NCBI GenBank assembly: GCA_034520745.1
Contig: JAXHNF010000002.1
Coordinates: 1-64,000, forward strand
DNA length: 64,000 bases
From: Alkalibacterium sp034520745
GTDB taxonomy: Bacteria; Bacillota; Bacilli; Lactobacillales; Carnobacteriaceae_A
Direction of reading: 5' to 3'
The notes below the pieces were generated by a model. The model worked only from the letters and a program-made list of their open reading frames with translations, did not search any database and had not been told where the DNA came from. Below, piece after piece: positions 19,002 to 27,477 of the stretch; the first letter of the stretch is position 1, and each line of letters begins with the position of its first letter. The position numbers and the translations under genes are program-made.

Positions 19002-21131
19002 TCAGAGAATCTTGCTTATAAAGTATCTGATTTGCTGTAAAAAATTACGCTCTCGTTCTGGCTGCTGAGTTCTCTCCAGGTTCATCAGTTCTTTCTGTGC
19101 ATGAATAGGTTTCTGTCCGTATGGTTTCGTCTTTTCATACGTGGCCTCCGAATTCAGTATCCAGGCTTTGACATTATCGTACAGATACATCTTCAGGATG
19201 GAAATGATGTGTCGTTTCCACTTTTCATCGAGGATAGGAAATGCGATTTCCACACGCTTGATCATGTTGCGGGTCATCATGTCGGCAGAGGAGAGGTACA
19301 GGTTCTCTTCACCGTTGTGGTAGAAATAGTAGATACGGCTGTGCTCCAGAAAACGGCCGATGACGCTTCTGACCGTAATGTTCTCGCTCACCCCTGGAAT
19401 ACCGGGAACTAGGCAGCAGATGCCTCGCACGATCAGCTCGATCCTGACTCCCGCCTGACTCGCTTCATAAAGCTTCATCAGCATCATCTTGTCTGTCAGG
19501 GAGTTCATCTTGGCAATGACATGACCATTACCATGTCGTCTGTGCAGTCTGATCTCCTTTTCGATATTCTCGAGAAAGGCGTCACGGATATCAAAAGGTG
19601 AGACGTGGAGATAATGGTACGGCGGCTGTTCAGTATAGCCGCTTAAATAGTTGAAAAAGTCGAACACATCCTGAGTCATTTCCTCATTTGTCGTGATGAG
19701 CCCCATGTCTGTGTATAGTCGGGCTGTCTGTTCATTATAATTCCCCGTGCCCAGATGAGCGTACCTCCTGAATCCCTTTTTCTCTTTTTTAATAACAAGT
19801 GTGGCTTTGCTGTGGGTCTTCAGCCCTTTGACGCCGTAGAGGATATGCGCTCCGGCTTCTTCGAGTTTTCTGGCCCAGTGGACGTTGTTCGCTTCATCGA
19901 ACCGGGCTTTCAGCTCAACGAGCACAGTGACCTGGATCCCTTTTTTTGCCGCTCTTTCAAGGGCCTTGACCAAAGGGGATTCCTGACTGACCCGGTACAG
20001 GGTCTGCTTGATGGCCACCGTCCGGTCGTCTTCCACAGCCTCTTCAATAAATTGAATGATCGGCTTGAAGGAATCGAACGGATGATGGAAAAGCAGATCC
20101 TCGTCGTGAGCGAGCGCATAGATGGACCGCTTCGAAAAACGTTCAGGGTAATCGGGTGTATACTCTTCGAACAGCAGATCGAGGCCGGCCGTCTCCAGAA
20201 TATCCACGGCCTCAAACATGCAGGTCAGATCGATCGGGCCATCAAGGTAGTAAATGTCCCGCTGCTTGATGGAAAGGGCTTTTTTAAGATAATCGATATC
20301 TTTGACAACGGACTTGCTGGTCCGCCGGTTGTCGATCTCCAGTCTGACCGCCATGCCGTTCTTTCTTTTCTCCAGGTAGTCTTCGATGGCCGAAAGCAGA
20401 TCTTCGGCTCCTTCCTCCTGGATCTCAAGATCGGCATTCCGTGTGATACGGAAAGTAAAGGAGTAAGTCACTTTATAGCCTTTGAAAAGTTCCGAGAGAA
20501 AAGAATAGATGATGTCCTCTGAGAACAGGAGCTGAATGGTCTTCCCGCTTATGATGGAGAAGAGACGGTTGAGCCGCTGCGGGACCGGAACAATAGCGAT
20601 AAAGGGTGTACCTGATTTTTCAAGCCGGACGAACAGATGCAGCACACCGTCACTCAAATGAGGAAAGGGACGGTAGGCATCGATCCCATAAGGTGTGATG
20701 GCCGGTTCGATCTCGTACTTGAAAAGCTTTCTGGCCTGTTTAAGGTCTTCTTCAGACAAATCATCGACGCTCTTGAAATAGACTGAATGGTGTTTCAACT
20801 CTGTTTTCTTCTTCTCATAAAGGGCATAGTGACGCTTGACGATATCCTGGTTCTTTACCGTGATTTCCTGCAGCTGTTTCTTCGGTGACCACTGTTTCTT
20901 CGTATCGGGTTCGCTGACGCCCATTTTCAGCTGGTCCTGAAGACCCGCAACACGTACCTTATAGAATTCGTCCAGGTTTGAACTGCCGATTGCCAGGAAT
21001 CTCAGCTGTTCCAGGAGTGGATTGACTGGATCATCGGCTTCCTCGATCACTCGGGCGTTGAAGTCCAGCCAGGATAGTTCTCTGTTCTGATAATAATCGG
21101 GATTTTCCAGTGAAATGTCTTTCCCCTGCAT
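19002..21131 (-). CDS. ppk: Polyphosphate kinase 1
   Basis: Reversibly polymerises the gamma-phosphate of ATP into polyphosphate. 709 residues, intact and of normal length. The N-terminal domain starts YYQNRELSWLDFNARVIEEA; the middle domain has SSNLDEFYKVRVAGL; the catalytic domains hold LKTHSKATLVI (the autophosphorylated histidine) and RYAHLGTGNYNEQTARL (second histidine), and ENLYLSSADMMTRNM near the C terminus. Start ATG 21131 is three bases past the ppx stop, so ppx and ppk form one operon and the cell can both make and break polyphosphate. Confidence 0.95.
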   Translation of the reverse strand: MQGKDISLENPDYYQNRELSWLDFNARVIEEADDPVNPLLEQLRFLAIGSSNLDEFYKVRVAGLQDQLKMGVSEPDTKKQWSPKKQLQEITVKNQDIVKRHYALYEKKKTELKHHSVYFKSVDDLSEEDLKQARKLFKYEIEPAITPYGIDAYRPFPHLSDGVLHLFVRLEKSGTPFIAIVPVPQRLNRLFSIISGKTIQLLFSEDIIYSFLSELFKGYKVTYSFTFRITRNADLEIQEEGAEDLLSAIEDYLEKRKNGMAVRLEIDNRRTSKSVVKDIDYLKKALSIKQRDIYYLDGPIDLTCMFEAVDILETAGLDLLFEEYTPDYPERFSKRSIYALAHDEDLLFHHPFDSFKPIIQFIEEAVEDDRTVAIKQTLYRVSQESPLVKALERAAKKGIQVTVLVELKARFDEANNVHWARKLEEAGAHILYGVKGLKTHSKATLVIKKEKKGFRRYAHLGTGNYNEQTARLYTDMGLITTNEEMTQDVFDFFNYLSGYTEQPPYHYLHVSPFDIRDAFLENIEKEIRLHRRHGNGHVIAKMNSLTDKMMLMKLYEASQAGVRIELIVRGICCLVPGIPGVSENITVRSVIGRFLEHSRIYYFYHNGEENLYLSSADMMTRNMIKRVEIAFPILDEKWKRHIISILKMYLYDNVKAWILNSEATYEKTKPYGQKPIHAQKELMNLERTQQPERERNFLQQIRYFISKIL

Positions 21132-21133
21132 AA

Positions 21134-22696
21134 TTATACCTCCGTTTGGGGTGTTTCATTTAATTCGTTATCAAAAGTAATCGTAAGTGATTTTCCAAGG
21201 ACACGCTCGAAATGATTCTTGTGTCTGTTTGCCCGGTATTCTTCTGCAATGGCATCTCCGCTGTAGGTGACACGCAGCTCATAGCTGTCATCGTCCTTTT
21301 CAACGAGATCCATTTCCTGAACAAAGTTGACATGAGAATCGCTCAGTGCCTCGGCAAACTTGATGATGCTGCCCAGATACAGCAGCAGATCGCGCTCGTC
21401 ATCGTCATACCAGTCTTTCACATTGCTCGTGTACTGCTTGTATAGCGAGCGGTTTTTATAGCTTGCCAGAAGAGCCAGACGGACACGGTCGCTGTGGCTG
21501 AAACCGTGAAGATTCGTATTCGAAATAATGTAAAACGTGTGCTGGGACTTTGAATCATCTTCGATGTAGCTGCCCAGGTAATACAGAGTGGCCCCGTAAT
21601 GCAGCAGATAGAGATGTTCGTCATTGACATTCAATATCCCCTTCTCCTTGATCAGCTCGATGAGCCGGTCGGCCAGGATGATGCGCTGGTGGGCGCTGAT
21701 CGGACGGATGTCATACTGCTTGAACATGCGCTGGACAGTCTGGCGTTTGATGCCGAACAGGTCATAGGCGTCCTCATACTGCTCATTCAAGCGTTCAAGG
21801 ATGATGCCTTCACGCAGACCACGGTTGCTGATCGCGAAGGTATCCGAGTCCATGACATCGAGGAGTTCGGTAAAGACGATCCCTGCTGGAATGATGATAT
21901 CCCGGCGGTCTTCACTCAGCCCGTCCAGATCGGCCAGATCCTCCATGGAGCTCTCTTCCAGGAGATCGAATGTTTTATCCAGATCTTTTTTGTCATGCGG
22001 TATTCGTGAATGCCGGCAATAGGGTAGTTGTTCTGGCGCTGGTAGACTTCCGCGTAGTTTCGTGCCGAGCCGCCGATCCCTACTAGAGGAACGGCCACGT
22101 CTTCCAGCCAGTCCAGGGTTTTCAGCTGTTCTTTCACCCATTTACGGGCTTTTTTGATCGCTTTTTTATCGTTGTGATCTTTCCCGTCAAAGAACTGTTT
22201 CTGGAGGGAGACCGTCCCGAAAGGAAAACTGTAGGCTTCCTTGACTTCCTTGTTTTCAAAAAAGTAAGCTCAGTACTACCACCGCCGATATCTATGCTGA
22301 CGCCATCGAGGATATCCATGGTGTACCTGACTGCGTAATTTCCGTAGTAGGCCTCTTTTCTTCAGGCAGGATGCCCAGGTTTAGATCCACTTCCTTTTTG
22401 ACCCGTTCAATGATCTCGTCTCTGTTCGTGGACTGCCTGATCGCTGCTGTGGCAATTGAGATCAGATCTTTGATGTTATAGCGCTCAGCTATGTCAGTGA
22501 AGCTTTCCAGTACGGTGACAAGTACCTGGATGCCTTCTTCAGACATCTTGTTCTCACTGTCAAGATACTGGACAAGCCGGGCGGGGGTCTTGATATTCTG
22601 CAGTTCGGTGATTCCTTCATATTCATCTTTTTCGAAAATCACTAGGCGTATGGTATTTGAACCGACATCCAGTAAGCCGAAACGTTCTGTTGACAT
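21134..22696 (-). CDS. ppx: Exopolyphosphatase/Ppx-GppA phosphatase, two frameshifts
   Basis: Removes terminal phosphates from polyphosphate or pppGpp. N terminus RFGLLDVGSNTIRLVIFE (ASKHA phosphate loop), then IATAAIRQSTNRDEI; the frame changes near 22335, continues DGVSIDIGGGSTELTF (second phosphate loop), changes again near 22270, and gives VPLVGIGGSARNYAEVY and a long C-terminal HD-like domain (LLHYGATLYYLGSY). About 520 residues after joining, normal for the long Ppx type. Both nucleotide loops are intact. Upstream member of the ppx-ppk operon, ATG 22696 behind AGGAGTGACAG. Confidence 0.85.
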
Positions 22697-22795
22697 ATGC
22701 TGTCACTCCTATTTTAGTTATCACTTTCATCGATACGAGGGTTTCTTCTCTTCATCATACTATTTTTGGCTGAAAAGTCTAAAAAAGCACACTTT

Positions 22796-22912
22796 TTTAC
22801 AATCATATTACAAAAGAAAGGTAAACGCTATCATTCTTACACCTTTTACATAAAAGACTGAATATTGCTATAAAACGTCTAGATTATTCAGAGTTTTGTA
22901 ACAAATTGTAAG
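22796..22912. promoter_or_regulatory. Two WalR-like boxes upstream of the 3D-domain wall protein
   Basis: On the minus strand at 22796-22812, TGTAAT-ATGAT-TGTAAA fits the WalR (YycF) consensus of two TGTWAH hexamers five bases apart. On the plus strand at 22897-22912, TGTAAC-AAAT-TGTAAG is the same pair with a four-base gap. A good -10 (TATAAT, 22945-22950) without a good -35 lies downstream, consistent with an activated promoter. Control by WalKR is inferred from consensus and the gene's wall function. Confidence 0.5.
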
Positions 22913-23014
22913 ACAATAGAAATATACTTTATTCGTTTTATCGGTATAATGACTGGGCATTGAACACGGATCTATTAATCAAACCCTCAATTCAGAAAGG
23001 TTGTCCTGTAAATC

Positions 23015-24133
23015 ATGAAAAAAACTATCGCGAGTATTGCTGTCATCGGTTTAGCATTCATACAATTGAATATGTCGCAGCCGGCAGCAGCCGAATCTTT
23101 AGATACCATCAAAGATCAGCAGGAACAGACGAAACAGGAATTACAGTCGCTTCAGGAAAATGTCAGTGTCGTCATCGAAGACGTCAATGCATTGAATGAG
23201 ACACTGTCAGATATTGAAGAAACGATTATTGATAAAGAAACAGATATAGAAAAAACAGAAAAAGAAATAACGGAACAGGAAAAAGTGGTCGAAGCGAGAA
23301 TGGAACAGGCCCGTGATCGTCTACAATCTTTACAGATCAATGAAGTTTCACAGAACATCGTCCTGACCATCCTCGAATCCGAGAGCATCTCTGACATGTT
23401 CAATCGCGCACTCGTCATCATGCGTCTGACCGATGCAGGTAATGAACAGATCGAAGCTGCTGAAACAGAAGCCCAGGAACTGGTCGACCTGAAAAATGAG
23501 CTGGCCGACACGCGTCAGGAGCTTGAAGAAAAACAGGAAGAGGCCCTGGCTAACAAAGAAGAGCTAAACGATAAAGTTGCTTCCCTGCAGGCACTGATTC
23601 AGGAAAATCAGTCGGAGCTGTCTTCCCTTGCTGAAAGAGAAGCTAAAGAAGTGGCACGTATCGAAGAAGCCCGTCGCGCTGCCAGAGAAGAAGCTGCACG
23701 TGCGTCAGCTGACCAGGAAGCATCAACGTCTTCAAGCAGGCAGTCAAGTTCTAAAGCAGCTGCCCCTCAAACAACTCAAACATCTGCACCGAAAAAAGCT
23801 GAATCAAAACCAGCCGTTAAGAAAGAGTCCAAGCCGGCTCAATCGTCCGGCCGTACACTGAAAGTTGAAGCAACCGGGTATTCAACCAAACAGCCCGGAC
23901 TGAGCACGCACACATTCATGGGTATCGACCTGCGAGTGAATTCACGTGTGATCGCAGTAGACCCTTCAGTTATTCCGCTGGGCTCCATGGTCGAAGTGGA
24001 AGGCATGGGTGTCTACATTGCCGGAGATACAGGCGGCGCGATCAATGGCAACATCATCGACATTCACTTCAATACCGTTGCAGAAGCTCTGCAGTGGGGA
24101 AGACGCCACGTGACGGTCCGTATTTTAGACTAA
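23015..24133 (+). CDS. Secreted coiled-coil protein with C-terminal 3D domain (cell-wall hydrolase type)
   Basis: 372 residues. Signal peptide MKKTIASIAVIGLAFIQ with cleavage after PAAA (about residue 26). Residues 27-230 are a long coiled coil of the PcsB/CwlO type (SLDTIKDQQEQTKQELQSLQ onwards), then a low-complexity Ser/Ala/Lys linker, and from about 283 a 3D domain: GYSTKQPG, AVDPSVIPLGSMV and GDTGGAINGNIIDIHF, the conserved aspartates of MltA-like folds. Such proteins act outside the cell on peptidoglycan, often via a coiled coil that docks on FtsEX. Strong own promoter and terminator. Intact. Confidence 0.85.
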   Translation: MKKTIASIAVIGLAFIQLNMSQPAAAESLDTIKDQQEQTKQELQSLQENVSVVIEDVNALNETLSDIEETIIDKETDIEKTEKEITEQEKVVEARMEQARDRLQSLQINEVSQNIVLTILESESISDMFNRALVIMRLTDAGNEQIEAAETEAQELVDLKNELADTRQELEEKQEEALANKEELNDKVASLQALIQENQSELSSLAEREAKEVARIEEARRAAREEAARASADQEASTSSSRQSSSKAAAPQTTQTSAPKKAESKPAVKKESKPAQSSGRTLKVEATGYSTKQPGLSTHTFMGIDLRVNSRVIAVDPSVIPLGSMVEVEGMGVYIAGDTGGAINGNIIDIHFNTVAEALQWGRRHVTVRILD

Positions 24134-24156
24134 GCAATTGATACCATATAATAGTG

Positions 24157-24203
24157 AAGACCGGCGAATGAGATCTTAAGAGATTTCATTCGCCGGTCTT
24201 TTT
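24157..24203 (+). terminator. Rho-independent terminator
   Basis: AAGACCGGCGAATGA and TCATTCGCCGGTCTTTTT form a long stem directly after the 3D-domain gene. Confidence 0.9.
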
Positions 24204-24310
24204 GTTACAATAAGAGTGCCTGATTAAACTGTAATAATGAATTCCGGTTGCATTTCATTGTGCCATCCTGTTTAATCGATACTATAGATCAAAATAAAAG
24301 AGGGAAAGAC

Positions 24311-25111
24311 ATGCATACAAATGAATCACTTCTCAAAGATCTGAAAAAACTGAATATCGACCCTAAGGGTACACTGCTGGTTCACTCGTCCTATAAAAGT
24401 ATCGGCCAAGTGGACGGCGGACCAGATGCTGTTCTGGACAGTTTGAGCACTTTTATGGAGCAGGGCCTGCTGGTACTTCCCACCCATACCTGGGAATACA
24501 TCAATGAAGAAAATCCTGTTTTCAACGTCAGAGAGTCGCCGTCAAATGTCGGTATGCTGACAGAGAGGTTCAGGCACAGAAAAGACGTGCACCGGTCCGA
24601 ACATCCCACGCATTCAGTGGCGGCACTGGGTAGCGACGCCCTGGCGTTTACGGCCGGTGAGTATAGACATGAGACGCCATGTGCCCGAGAGTCTGTCTGG
24701 GGCAAACTATTGGACCGAAAAGCTCAAATTCTATTGATTGGTGTGGATCTGACAAAAAACACCTTTATCCACGGCATCGAAGAGTGGGCGGACGTTCCCG
24801 GGCGGATCATGGATACCTATCAAAACCTGTACAGCGTCCTGAATACCGGCGAAAAAGTGCCAGTTCCTTCCCGCAGACATTATCCGGGGTCGTCTTCAAA
24901 ACACTACTGGAAAGTGGAAAACATCCTTCTTGAGGAGGGGGCGATGACAAAGGGAACCTTCGGGGATGCGCAGGCCCGCGTGGTGGATGCCCGGAAAACA
25001 ACGGAACTGCTGACCAGACTTCTGGAAGCAAATCCTGAAATTTTCTCGGATGACGAACCCCTTTCGGAAGAATGGCGTTTTTTCTTTTCTAACGAGGGCC
25101 GACAACAATGA
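24311..25111 (+). CDS. AAC(3)-family N-acetyltransferase
   Basis: Aminoglycoside 3-N-acetyltransferase fold (Antibiotic_NAT), 266 residues from ATG 24311 behind AGAGGGAAAGAC; an earlier in-frame ATG at 24248 has no site. Landmarks: LLVHSSYKSIGQVDGGPDAV, TMEQ-like helix then LPTHTW, SEHPTHSVAALG (conserved His) and LLIGVDLTKNTFIHGIEE. Chromosomal members like Bacillus YokD are common and usually do not give clinical resistance; their native substrate is unknown. It stands alone with a co-directional hydrolase gene that starts ten to twenty bases later. Intact frame. Confidence 0.8.
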   Translation: MHTNESLLKDLKKLNIDPKGTLLVHSSYKSIGQVDGGPDAVLDSLSTFMEQGLLVLPTHTWEYINEENPVFNVRESPSNVGMLTERFRHRKDVHRSEHPTHSVAALGSDALAFTAGEYRHETPCARESVWGKLLDRKAQILLIGVDLTKNTFIHGIEEWADVPGRIMDTYQNLYSVLNTGEKVPVPSRRHYPGSSSKHYWKVENILLEEGAMTKGTFGDAQARVVDARKTTELLTRLLEANPEIFSDDEPLSEEWRFFFSNEGRQQ

Positions 25112-25129
25112 GATCAGGAGGTGAACAGG

Positions 25130-25870
25130 TTGAAACTGACGATACGCAAAAGAACCCTGGGGACCATCCCGCTGCTGGAAGTCGTTCAGGAAGATAAACG
25201 GAACGATGTGCTGCCGCTGATCGTTTACTATCATGGCTGGCAGTCCTCAAAGGAGCTGGTCCTGACTCAGGGACGATTTCTGGCTGAAGCGGGTTTCCGC
25301 GTACTGCTCCCGGATGCCGAGAATCACGGTGAACGCTTCAGACCGATCACCCGGATCCCGTCTCTGACTTTCTGGCAGAGTATTCAGACCAATCTGTTCG
25401 AGTTTGGTTTCATTGTCAATCACTTTAAAAAACTGGGCGTGGTCGATCACCGCATAGCGGTCGGCGGCGTATCCATGGGCGGGATCACGACCTGTGCGCT
25501 GCTTACCCATCATCCGGAGATCCAAGTGGCAGCCTGCATCATGGGGTCCCCTCAGCCTGTAAAATACCGGACCCGTCTGATCCGTTATGCTGAAAAACTG
25601 GACCGCTTTTTCCCGCATGATTACGAGACACTTTTATCCTGGGTGCCGGAATATGATCTGTCCCGTCAACCTGAAACGCTGAAAGACAGACCGCTGCTCT
25701 TCTGGCACGGGATCCATGACATCATCGTTCCTTATGATCACGTTGTGGAGTTTATAAAGGAAAATCCGTCGGCCAATCTGACATTTATTGAAGAAGATGA
25801 AGAACATCTGGTCAAAGTACCGACTATGAAGCAGATCACTGATTTTTTCAGAAAAGAGATCATTGAATAG
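25130..25870 (+). CDS. Alpha/beta hydrolase (YitV-like esterase)
   Basis: About 246 residues. TTG 25130 is taken as start because AGGAGG ends at 25120, nine bases before it; GTG 25121 would touch the site. Core elements: LPLIVYYHGWQSSKEL with the oxyanion loop, GGVSMGG nucleophile elbow near residue 107, LFWHGIHDIIVPYDH with the acid and EEDEEHLV with the histidine. Matches the YitV/prolyl-oligopeptidase-like small esterases. Probably cotranscribed with the AAC(3) gene (19-base gap). Substrate unknown; intact. Confidence 0.75.
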   Translation: MKLTIRKRTLGTIPLLEVVQEDKRNDVLPLIVYYHGWQSSKELVLTQGRFLAEAGFRVLLPDAENHGERFRPITRIPSLTFWQSIQTNLFEFGFIVNHFKKLGVVDHRIAVGGVSMGGITTCALLTHHPEIQVAACIMGSPQPVKYRTRLIRYAEKLDRFFPHDYETLLSWVPEYDLSRQPETLKDRPLLFWHGIHDIIVPYDHVVEFIKENPSANLTFIEEDEEHLVKVPTMKQITDFFRKEIIE

Positions 25871-26024
25871 AAAATAAGATGAAGCGCATGATAAATTATT
25901 ACGTTCGCCTTTTGTTAATATGTCTATTCAGGCTATTATTTTTCAGTGATTTTAGTTGTAATATCTATCATTTGGTAAAAAGGAATATTTAGTTTATGGG
26001 GATTATTTTGTTGTATTGCTATAG

Positions 26025-26395
26025 GGGATAGCACCAGCCAGGTTCAGCAGTTACAGGATGAATATATGCTTTAAAGTACCGAACAAGAGTGTATTCGGTA
26101 CGTAGGAGAGACTGCCAGTATAGAAAAGACCGTAGTAAGCTATGGTTCAACAGCTAGAGAATTGAAATGCTGCTCTAATTACCGAATGACGGCCTATTCG
26201 GTAATTAGAATCAATCGATAGTATTGAAAAGACCGAAGTTGGGTCAAGTTCGACAGTTACAATTTAAGTATACCTGTACATCTTACCGAACTACTGTGAA
26301 TTCGGCTATTATATAAAGCTTTGATATCTAAAAGTGTCGAAGATGCCTGATTGACCAGCTTTTAAGAGCGATAAAAGAGAATGAGTCACAATAAT
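26025..26395. repeat. Array D: 52-bp units with TACCGAA/TTCGGTA hairpins
   Basis: Unit starts at 26077 (TACCGAA), 26128 (GACCGTA), 26180 (TACCGAA), 26231 (GACCGAA), 26284 (TACCGAA) and 26336 (GTCGAAG), spacings 51, 52, 51, 53 and 52. Odd units close as TACCGAA-loop-TTCGGTA; even units as a weaker ACCG/GTCGAA with GGTTCAACAG or GTTCGACAG, so the best repeat is about 104 bp. A degenerate unit precedes at about 26031. AT-rich, no coding potential, in the 600-bp gap between convergent genes. The same words recur at 55.9-56.2 kb. Confidence 0.8.
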
Positions 26396-26410
26396 ATATT
26401 CTGAAAATGA

Positions 26411-26457
26411 AAAATACCCGGGAAATCAGCTTTGAGCTGATTTCCCGGGTATTTCTT
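26411..26457. terminator. Bidirectional terminator beside array D
   Basis: AAATACCCGGGAAATCAGC and GCTGATTTCCCGGGTATTT form a perfect 19-pair stem, ending the DUF4430-ECF transcript on the minus strand. Confidence 0.9.
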
Positions 26458-26469
26458 TAAATCAATTAA

Positions 26470-26862
26470 TTAAAAGGCCATCAGTTCCCAGATGACGGTA
26501 TCGCCGTCTTCCGGTACGAAGTCTTCGGCCGACTCATTGACCATTTCTTCGTTGGCCTCAAAGACCCAGTACAGATTGTTTTCCACGCTTTGCTCGGCAC
26601 CTTCGATGGATTCGACAAAGCCTTCGTCAGAGACGGCCATTTCATAATTGTCTTCCATGATTTCGAGTAAAGTCATGTCTTCAGCGACTTCAAGCGTGTC
26701 GTTCGCCAGTTCTTCATCCTCGGCATAGATCATGACGGTCACTTCTTTCATGTCTTCGGCGGAAGAGCCAGAAGGTGAGTCCTGATTTGAAACCCATAGG
26801 ATAATGGCAAGAGCCAGCAGCGCGATCACGACAGACATTACAATATTACTTTTCTTTTTCAT
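26470..26862 (-). CDS. DUF4430-domain membrane-anchored protein, possible cobalamin-binding partner
   Basis: 130 residues from ATG 26862 (AAGGGGAATC upstream). An N-terminal membrane anchor (NIVMSVVIALLALAIILWVS) without a lipobox cysteine is followed by an acidic extracellular domain of the DUF4430 type, the fold of the transcobalamin C-terminal domain: DMTLLEIMEDNY and NNLYWVFEANEEMVN are the usual beta-hairpin landmarks. It follows an ECF S-component gene by 20 bases and lies beside a B12-dependent reductase. I infer a role in capturing corrinoid at the cell surface; direct binding is not shown. Confidence 0.7.
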   Translation of the reverse strand: MKKKSNIVMSVVIALLALAIILWVSNQDSPSGSSAEDMKEVTVMIYAEDEELANDTLEVAEDMTLLEIMEDNYEMAVSDEGFVESIEGAEQSVENNLYWVFEANEEMVNESAEDFVPEDGDTVIWELMAF

Positions 26863-26882
26863 AAAATGATTCCCCTTGATAG

Positions 26883-27446
26883 TTAATTCAGCCACTGCTG
26901 ATCAGATGACCGGTGATCCGTACGGTCAAAGACACGCATGACGATAGGGTACAGGAGGGCGAAGAAAATGACGTTTCCGCCGGCATGCATGATATCGTAA
27001 ACGAGTCCGGATAAATAGTACGGTATGAAGATGTTCCATCCGAAAAATGGGGCCTGGACGAGCGAGATGATCAGACCATAAAGCATTCCGAGAAAGGCGA
27101 CATAAACCTGCAGGACAGGTGTCGGCAGGGCTTCATAGCGTCCTTCAAGCAGATGCGTCAGTCCGATCAAGACGGCGTAAGCCATGAACTGAGCGATTGT
27201 CCAGGGGCCCATGCCCAGATAAAAGTTCGTCAGCAGAACGGAAAGGAGAGAAACGGCCAGGCCGTTTCGCCATCCGTAATACAGTGTGATACATACGATC
27301 AAAACAGTCATCGGCTGGACATTGGGAAGAAAGGAAAAGCTCAATCTTCCCACGGACACCAGTGTGGTAAGCAGGGCTATGCGCGTCAGCGAATAGGTCC
27401 GTCCTCTTGTAAAGGATGATTGTTTGTCTAGTGGTGCGGATCTCAC
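26883..27446 (-). CDS. ECF transporter S component, probably for cobalamin
   Basis: 187-residue membrane protein with about six helices, the size of ECF substrate-specific subunits. GTG 27446 follows AAGGAGA at good distance. Landmarks: LTRIALLTTLVSVGRLSFSF, LPNVQPMTVLIVCITLYYGW and FFGWNIFIPYYLSGLVYDIMH. It would share the general EcfAA'T module encoded elsewhere. Sitting between DUF4430 and an adenosylcobalamin-dependent ribonucleotide reductase, the likely vitamin is B12, as for the CbrT-type S components of lactobacilli. No cobalamin riboswitch is visible. Intact. Confidence 0.75.
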   Translation of the reverse strand: MRSAPLDKQSSFTRGRTYSLTRIALLTTLVSVGRLSFSFLPNVQPMTVLIVCITLYYGWRNGLAVSLLSVLLTNFYLGMGPWTIAQFMAYAVLIGLTHLLEGRYEALPTPVLQVYVAFLGMLYGLIISLVQAPFFGWNIFIPYYLSGLVYDIMHAGGNVIFFALLYPIVMRVFDRTDHRSSDQQWLN

Positions 27447-27477
27447 TTTTCATTCTCCTTTCTGTCAGTTTGATGGA

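Noticed and set aside
19755..20522. 255-residue plus-strand frame opposite ppk
   Set aside because: Antisense shadow of a highly conserved gene with no start signal.
24311..25111. Acquired aminoglycoside resistance gene
   Set aside because: No mobile element, no change in base use and a chromosomal YokD-like form; the family name alone does not imply resistance.
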